A stretch of DNA of 64,000 nucleotides from Nonomuraea typhae (GTDB lineage Bacteria; Actinomycetota; Actinomycetes; Streptosporangiales; Streptosporangiaceae). Location of the stretch: the NCBI RefSeq assembly GCF_009760925.1, contig NZ_VRLV01000002.1, positions 372,001-436,000 of the forward strand. The letters run 5' to 3'. How positions within the stretch are numbered: the stretch's first letter is position 1; each line of letters starts with the position of its first letter. Of the stretch, positions 58,975 to 64,000 are shown piece after piece. Position numbers and translations under genes: made by a program. Below the pieces are notes generated by a model. The model did no database searches, was not told the DNA's origin, and saw only the letters and a program-made list of their open reading frames with translations.

Positions 58975-60234
58975 TCACCACTCCCGGCGTTCGCCCCGGT
59001 CGTCGTACTGCTGCTCGGGCCGCAGCCGCTCGCCGGTGCTGAACATCGGATCGCCCACGTACGGGCGGGTGACGTCGGGCTCGGGGCGCTGCGGCGGCTG
59101 GGCCGGAGTGCTCAGGGCCAGCAGCGGGTCCACCGGGTTGGGCGGCGGCTGGTATGCCTGGTGGTCGCCGGAGTGGTAGTCCTGCTGGTGCCGGCGGCCG
59201 GCGCCGGGGATGCCGTGCATGGGCGTGCCGAGGCCGGCGCTGCCCTGGGCCCGCTGCGGTCGCTCGCGGGGCGGCTGCGGCTGCGCCTGAGTCGGGGCCT
59301 GGGCCTGGGCCTGGTAGGCGTGCTGGCCGGTGGTGTACGGGTCCGGCTGCTGGGGGTACTGCTGCTGCGGCTGGAAGACGTCACGCTGCTGCTGGTACGG
59401 CTCGGCCGCCTGGGACGGGAAGCCCAGCGGGTCGGTGCTCAGCGGCGCCTGGCGGTGCCGGGGGTCGGAGCCGGGCAGCTGGTAGACGGGCTCGTCCACG
59501 TACTGCGGGCCGGTGAAGGGCTGCTTGACCGGCTGCGTCTGCTCGTAGCTGGGCTGCTCCCCGTAGGCGGGCCGGCCGTAGACCGGCTGATCGCCGTATG
59601 CGGGCTGCTGGCCGTACTGCTGCTGCTCGGTGTAGACAGGCTGCTCGGTGTAGACGGGCTGATCCGGGTAGACGTGCTGCTCGGTGTAAGCGGGCTGCTC
59701 GGTGTAGACGGGCTGTTCAGAGGCGTAGGAGGGCTGCTCGGCGTAGGTGGGCTGCGGTTGCGGCTGCTCGCCGTACGCCGGGAGGGGCGCCTCGCGCGGC
59801 ATGGTCGTCTCGTAGGAGGCGACCAGTTTGTCCGGCGGTGCGGGCGTGCCCCTGGCGACCAGGACGTCGTTGGGCGACAGCGCGGCGGTCGGGCGCTCGT
59901 CGGCCTGGGACGGCTGGGAGTAGTGCGGCGGCTGGGGCAGCCCGCTGTCGGGCGGCCGGTGGTACTGGCCGGTGCCGGGGATCACCTCGGGCGCGGGGCC
60001 GCCGTCCGTGACGGCCGCCTGCTCGCCGGTGGCCTCCGCGAAGCCCTCGTCGAGGGTGTCGAGGAGCCTGCCGACGTCGTCCATCGGCATGCGGAAGGAG
60101 GCCGTGCACATCTCCCCACGCCACAGGCTGAGCACGAGTGTGCCCTCGTGCCAGGTGACCCGGAGACAGCGCTCCTGACCTCGCGCATCGAAGAACACCT
60201 CGCCGAACGACGGCAACGGGACAACTTCCGACAT
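58975..60234 (-). CDS. Conserved actinomycete protein with Q/Y/P-rich repeat region
   Basis: The 419-residue protein has a compact N-terminal domain (about 1-65; VVPLPSFGEVFFDARGQE, then LRVTWHEGTLVLSLWRGEMCTASFRM) that I recognise as widespread in Streptosporangiaceae-like genomes, but without a function. The rest is low-complexity and probably disordered. About 153-240 repeat (P)xYxEQP units such as VYTEQP and AYGEQP, followed by Gln-rich stretches. Such Tyr/Gln/Pro tracts can drive phase separation. No signal peptide. Start ATG 60234; an ATG three codons earlier is possible. It is divergent from the helicase gene. Confidence 0.82.
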   Translation of the reverse strand: MSEVVPLPSFGEVFFDARGQERCLRVTWHEGTLVLSLWRGEMCTASFRMPMDDVGRLLDTLDEGFAEATGEQAAVTDGGPAPEVIPGTGQYHRPPDSGLPQPPHYSQPSQADERPTAALSPNDVLVARGTPAPPDKLVASYETTMPREAPLPAYGEQPQPQPTYAEQPSYASEQPVYTEQPAYTEQHVYPDQPVYTEQPVYTEQQQYGQQPAYGDQPVYGRPAYGEQPSYEQTQPVKQPFTGPQYVDEPVYQLPGSDPRHRQAPLSTDPLGFPSQAAEPYQQQRDVFQPQQQYPQQPDPYTTGQHAYQAQAQAPTQAQPQPPRERPQRAQGSAGLGTPMHGIPGAGRRHQQDYHSGDHQAYQPPPNPVDPLLALSTPAQPPQRPEPDVTRPYVGDPMFSTGERLRPEQQYDDRGERREW

Positions 60235-60472
60235 GGCAGACATACTGCTTTAACCAGCCTTTATTCGTCCACTCAACCCCGGAAAACCCTACTGAACCGG
60301 CCGTCCCAAACCCCACGCAACCCCGTCTGATCACGCCGGGTAGATCTTTGTTGACCGGCTGGGATTCCGTCCGCAAGTGTGCCACGCAAGATGCCCGACC
60401 GGTTCGGGAACGCCGGGATGCGTCCACTCGATCACTCCCCGACTACCTCGGAAATGCCGGTAGCTTTGTGGG

Positions 60473-62452
60473 GTGCCGGACTCCCACCTCCCCCCAGTCG
60501 AAGAGCTACTCCACGCCGCCGTCACCGCTCTCGGAGGGAGCGAGCGGCCCGGTCAGATCCAGATGGTGAAGGCCGTCCAACACGCCATCGACAAAGAGGA
60601 GCACGTAGCCGTCCAGGCCGGCACCGGCACCGGGAAGTCGCTGGCCTACCTGGTCCCCTCCGTCCGGCACGCCATGGACACCGACGCCCCCGTCGTCGTC
60701 TCCACCGCCACCATCGCGCTGCAGCGCCAGCTCGTCGATCGCGACCTGCCCCGGCTGGCCGAGACGCTGGCCAAGGAGCTGCCCCACGAGCCGTCGTTCG
60801 CGATCCTCAAGGGCCGGCGCAACTACCTCTGCCGCTACAAGGCCACCGCGGGCTGGCCGGAAGAGGACGAGCAGGACCAGCTCTTCGACGCCCGCGACGT
60901 CAGCGCCACCGGCCGCATGGTCCAGCGCATCCAGGAGTGGGCCGAGGAGACCGAGACCGGCGACCGCGACGAGCTCGTGCCCGGCGTCAGCGAGCAGGCA
61001 TGGCGGCAGTTCTCGGTCAGCGCGCAGGAGTGCCTCGGCGCCCAGCGCTGCCCCAGCGGCGCCGAGTGCTTCGCCGAGATGGCCAGGGCCCGCGCCGGCG
61101 AGGTGGACGTCGTCGTCACCAACCACGCGCTGCTGGCCATCGACGCCATGGGCGAGCTGCCGGTGCTGCCCGAGCACAAGGTCGTCGTCGTGGACGAGGC
61201 CCACGAACTCGTCGACCGGGTCACCTCGGTGGTGACCGCCGAGCTGTCGGAGGCCACGGTCTCACTGGCCGTGCGCCGCGTGGCCCGCCTCATCGACCAG
61301 CCGATCGCCGACCAGCTCATGGAGGCGGGCGAAGATCTGAAGGCCCTGCTCGCCGCCGCCCCCGCCGGCAGGATCGACGAGATCCCCGAGGTGCTCGGGC
61401 TGACCCTCGCCCTGGTCCGCGACGCCGCCGCCCGCTGCGTCACGGCCATGGGCCCCCGCGGCGCCGACAAGGACGACCCGGAGCGCGCCGGCCAGCGCAA
61501 GGCCGCCTTCACCACGCTCGACGAGGTGCACGACACCGCCGTGCGCATGCTGGAGGCGTTCGGCCACGCGGGCGAGGAGGACCGCGCCGAGGTCGTCTGG
61601 CTGGAGGCCGGCACCGACCGCCGCCCGCCCGTCCTGCGCGTGGCGCCGCTCAACGTCGGCGGCATGCTGCGCGACAAGCTCTTCGGCGAGCGCACGGTCG
61701 TCCTCACCTCCGCCACGCTCGCGCTGGGCGGCGCCTTCGACGGCATGGCCCGCCAGTGGGGCCTCGGCGGCCCCGAGGACAAGCCCACCTGGACCGGCCT
61801 GGACGTCGGCTCCCCCTTCGACCATCCGCGCGCGGGCATCCTGTACGTCGCCAAGCACCTGCCGCAGCCCGGCCGCGACGGCCTGCCCCAGCAGTACCTC
61901 GACGAGATCACCGAGCTGATCGAGGCGGCCGGTGGCCGCACGCTGGGCCTGTTCTCCTCGATGCGCGCCGCCAAGGCCGCCACCGAGGCCCTGCGCGACC
62001 GGCTGGACGTGCCGCTGCTGTGCCAGGGCGACGACTCCACGATGCTGCTCGTCAAGCAGTTCGCCGAGGATGAGCCGACCTGCCTGTTCGGCACGCTCTC
62101 CCTGTGGCAGGGGGTGGACGTGCCCGGGCCGTCGCTGCGGCTGGTCATCATCGACCGGGTGCCGTTCCCCCGCCCCGACGACCCGCTCACCTCGGCCCGC
62201 CAGCGCCACGTGCAGGCACGGGGCGGCAACGGCTTCATGACGGTGGCGGCCACCCACGCCGCCCTCCTCCTGGCCCAGGGAACCGGCCGGCTGCTGCGCT
62301 CGATGGACGACAAGGGCGTGGTGGCGGTCCTCGACCCGCGCCTGGCCACCGCCCGCTACAGCGGCTTCCTCCTCGGCAGCCTGCCGCCGTTCTGGCGCAC
62401 CACCGACCCGGCCGTGCCGCGAGCCGCGCTCAAACGGCTGGCGTCCACCTGA
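60473..62452 (+). CDS. dinG: DinG/Rad3-type ATP-dependent DNA helicase
   Basis: The 659-residue superfamily 2 helicase has Q motif RPGQIQM, Walker A QAGTGTGKS, a likely 4Fe-4S cluster with cysteines in NYLCRY, QECLGAQRCPSG and AECF, motif II VDEAHE, and C-terminal motifs including LFGTLSLWQGVDVPG and QGTGRLLRS. It should unwind DNA, including R-loop or damaged substrates. The GTG at 60473 lies six bases after TAGCTT (60461-60466), an arrangement that fits a leaderless transcript. The shared 238-base spacer with the divergent gene contains TTGACC at 60351. Confidence 0.9.
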   Translation: MPDSHLPPVEELLHAAVTALGGSERPGQIQMVKAVQHAIDKEEHVAVQAGTGTGKSLAYLVPSVRHAMDTDAPVVVSTATIALQRQLVDRDLPRLAETLAKELPHEPSFAILKGRRNYLCRYKATAGWPEEDEQDQLFDARDVSATGRMVQRIQEWAEETETGDRDELVPGVSEQAWRQFSVSAQECLGAQRCPSGAECFAEMARARAGEVDVVVTNHALLAIDAMGELPVLPEHKVVVVDEAHELVDRVTSVVTAELSEATVSLAVRRVARLIDQPIADQLMEAGEDLKALLAAAPAGRIDEIPEVLGLTLALVRDAAARCVTAMGPRGADKDDPERAGQRKAAFTTLDEVHDTAVRMLEAFGHAGEEDRAEVVWLEAGTDRRPPVLRVAPLNVGGMLRDKLFGERTVVLTSATLALGGAFDGMARQWGLGGPEDKPTWTGLDVGSPFDHPRAGILYVAKHLPQPGRDGLPQQYLDEITELIEAAGGRTLGLFSSMRAAKAATEALRDRLDVPLLCQGDDSTMLLVKQFAEDEPTCLFGTLSLWQGVDVPGPSLRLVIIDRVPFPRPDDPLTSARQRHVQARGGNGFMTVAATHAALLLAQGTGRLLRSMDDKGVVAVLDPRLATARYSGFLLGSLPPFWRTTDPAVPRAALKRLAST

Positions 62453-62461
62453 CAGGATGGC

Positions 62462-62491
62462 GGTGGCGGCGCCCGCCCCGACGCCGCCACC
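62462..62491. terminator. Hairpin between helicase and SGNH genes
   Basis: GGTGGCGGCG and CGCCGCCACC form a perfect 10-bp stem with a 10-base loop, nine bases after the helicase stop. There is no T-tract; it faces both convergent genes. Confidence 0.6.
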
Positions 62492-62537
62492 GGAGCGAGG
62501 CTAGTGAGACCCGCTTTCGATTCGCTTTATACGCAGG

Positions 62538-63296
62538 TCACAGCCACGGCGCCAGATCGGGGCGCTTGGGCAGGACGCCGTCGCCGGAGCTGGTGCCGCG
62601 CAGCCGGCGGGTCACCCACGGCACCAGGTGCTCGCGGATCCACTGGGCGTCCTCGCGCCGCTTGGCCCGCGGGTCCACCACGCGCTCCGGCCACGCCTTC
62701 TGCCACGACTCGTCGAAGGGCACCTCGAGCACGTCCAGGACCCGGGCGGCGACCAGGCGGTGCCCGTCCTCGTTCATGTGCAGGCGGTCCTCGCTCCAGG
62801 CTCGCCAGTCGCGCAGGCCCTGCATGGACCACTGGTCGACCAAGCGGCAGCCGTACAGGTCGGCGATCGAGCGGACGTGAAGGTAGAAGACGGCGAACTT
62901 CCCGCGCATGCGGCGCATCAGCGGGGTGTCGCGCGGGTCCACGCCGGTGAACAACAGCACGTCGGCGCCCGTGGCCCGCAGGTCGCGGGCGGCGTGGGCG
63001 AGCAGCTTGGCCATCGCGTCCGGGTCGCTGCCGGGGCGCAGCAGGTCGTTGCCGCCCGCGCAGAGGCTGACCAGTTCGGGGGCCATCTCGACGGCGGCGG
63101 GCACCTGCTCGCCGACGATCTGGTCGATCAGCTTGCCGCGCACGGCCAGGTTCGCGTAGCGGAAGGACGGGTTCTCGACGGCCAGGCGTTCGGCCACCCG
63201 GTCGGCCCAGCCCCGGTAGCGGCCGTTGACGCCCGGGTCGTTCAATCCCTCGGTAAAACTGTCGCCCAGGGCGACGAATGAGCCGTAGTGCCGCAT
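62538..63296 (-). CDS. SGNH/GDSL hydrolase
   Basis: The 252-residue esterase-type protein has all four blocks: GDSFTEG with the nucleophile Ser (block I), the Gly of NLAVRGKL (II), GGND (III) and DRLHMNEDGH with the Asp-His pair (V). No signal peptide is visible, so it acts in the cytoplasm. It deacylates small molecules or lipids; the substrate is unknown. Its ATG shares a base with the aroQ stop (TAATG), so it is coupled to shikimate genes, an unusual neighbour. Confidence 0.92.
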   Translation of the reverse strand: MRHYGSFVALGDSFTEGLNDPGVNGRYRGWADRVAERLAVENPSFRYANLAVRGKLIDQIVGEQVPAAVEMAPELVSLCAGGNDLLRPGSDPDAMAKLLAHAARDLRATGADVLLFTGVDPRDTPLMRRMRGKFAVFYLHVRSIADLYGCRLVDQWSMQGLRDWRAWSEDRLHMNEDGHRLVAARVLDVLEVPFDESWQKAWPERVVDPRAKRREDAQWIREHLVPWVTRRLRGTSSGDGVLPKRPDLAPWL

Positions 63297-63727
63297 TACT
63301 CGCTTGCCATCTCCACGATCGCCTGCAGGGCCAGGACGTACGAGCGCAGCCCGAACCCGGCGATCGTGCCGGTCGCCACCCCGGCCACGACCGAGGTGTG
63401 GCGGAACTCCTCGCGCGCCGCCGGGTTCGAGATGTGCACCTCGACCAGCGGCGCCGTGCGCTGGGCTATCGCGTCGCGCAGGGCGTAGGAGTAGTGGGTG
63501 AAGGCGGCCGGGTTGAGCACGACGGGGATCTTGTGGTCGGCGGCCTCGTGGATCCAGCCGACCATCGTGGCCTCGTCGTCGGTCTGCCGGACCACGACCT
63601 CGACCCCCAGCTCGCGGCCGGTCTCCCGGCAGAGCTCGGCGAGGTCGGCGAACGTCTCGGCCCCGTAGACGTCGGGCTCGCGGGTGCCGAGACGGCGCAG
63701 GTTGGGGCCGTTGAGCACGTAGATCAT
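63296..63727 (-). CDS. aroQ: Type II 3-dehydroquinate dehydratase
   Basis: The 143-residue enzyme converts 3-dehydroquinate to 3-dehydroshikimate in the shikimate pathway. Hallmarks are [17 protein letters not shown] (with the catalytic Tyr), [31 protein letters not shown] (with the catalytic His) and the G-G-T loop [11 protein letters not shown]. It overlaps aroB by four bases and the hydrolase by one. Confidence 0.96.
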   Translation of the reverse strand: MIYVLNGPNLRRLGTREPDVYGAETFADLAELCRETGRELGVEVVVRQTDDEATMVGWIHEAADHKIPVVLNPAAFTHYSYALRDAIAQRTAPLVEVHISNPAAREEFRHTSVVAGVATGTIAGFGLRSYVLALQAIVEMASE

Positions 63728-64000
63728 CGTGCTGTCTCCTTGTAGGCGGCCTCCAGGAGCTCCTCGGCCGGGTCCTCCAGACGGGCCGGCTTGGCCAGGT
63801 CGTCCAGGACGACGAAGCGCTGCTTGGCGCCGCGGTTCTTCTTGTCCAGGCGCATGTGCTCGCGCAGCTCCGGCCAGGCGTCGGCGCGGTAGGAGGTGGG
63901 CAGGCCCACGGCGCGCAGGATGCTCCGGGTGCGCTCGACCAGGTTGGCCCGCCCCGACAGGCGCGACAGCTCGGCGGCGTAGACCATGCCGATGGCCACG
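63724..64000 (-). CDS. aroB: 3-dehydroquinate synthase, C-terminal part (cut by window edge)
   Basis: The visible 92 residues match the end of Aro[39 protein letters not shown] and [11 protein letters not shown]. The enzyme makes 3-dehydroquinate from DAHP. The gene continues beyond the window; the frame is open at the edge, and the apparent start at 63999 is an internal Val codon. It overlaps aroQ by four bases. Confidence 0.93.
   Translation of the reverse strand, partial: VAIGMVYAAELSRLSGRANLVERTRSILRAVGLPTSYRADAWPELREHMRLDKKNRGAKQRFVVLDDLAKPARLEDPAEELLEAAYKETAR

Overview
The window is chromosomal DNA of a high-GC actinomycete. The strong G/C preference at third codon positions, frequent GTG and TTG starts, many 4-base ATGA or GTGA gene overlaps, a type II glutamine synthetase, a conservon-type nitrate-sensing kinase and a MsiK-like sugar ATPase all fit filamentous Actinobacteria. 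The gene families resemble those of the Streptosporangiaceae (Nonomuraea or Streptosporangium), but that placement is inference. I see no rRNA, tRNA, IS element, prophage or CRISPR array. Both ends cut a gene.

Layout. 1-5496 (+): the end of an unidentified gene, a 1177-residue TPR protein and a degraded CehA/McbA-like protein. 15775-5556 (-): nine closely packed genes. They encode a cytochrome P450, a 131-residue miniature S-adenosylhomocysteine hydrolase (SAHH)-like protein, a full-size SAHH-like protein lacking the catalytic histidines, a complete ECF transporter (fused double ATPase, S component, T component), a metal-dependent amidohydrolase/deaminase, a NIT-domain sensor kinase and glutamine synthetase GlnII. 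This is the best candidate in the window for an undescribed system. My working inference is import and deamination of a nucleoside-like compound coupled to ammonia assimilation. 15839-23890: two lipoproteins, an MFS carrier, an unusual FtsH-like protease, small redox and CMD-like genes, a sugar-dehydrogenase-like lipoprotein and an SDR. 23993-26407: divergent msiK and lacI with matching operators at both ends of their shared spacer.

26404-37773: mostly single genes with local regulators. They include glutathione peroxidase, a secreted transglycosylase-like protein behind a structured leader, a TetR/diiron protein pair, a sigma-like pair, a decayed kinase remnant, a TetR/SDR pair with matched operators, a SWIM zinc-finger/helical-repeat pair and a CMD-like protein. 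37758-43937 (-) is a full Mrp Na+/H+ antiporter operon (AB-C-D-E-F-G) whose MrpC carries a long charged tail. 44012-48227 holds an acetyltransferase and a heterodimeric ABC exporter.

48449-64000: a zinc-ribbon protein, twin DUF202 membrane proteins, a 55-bp-period repeat and a small lipoprotein. Next comes a branched-chain-amino-acid-type ABC transporter operon with an acyl-CoA ligase gene inside it. It is followed by a UBP zinc finger, a CPA1 Na+/H+ antiporter, a Q/Y/P-rich repeat protein, a DinG/Rad3-type helicase, and an aroB-aroQ-SGNH hydrolase run that leaves the window.
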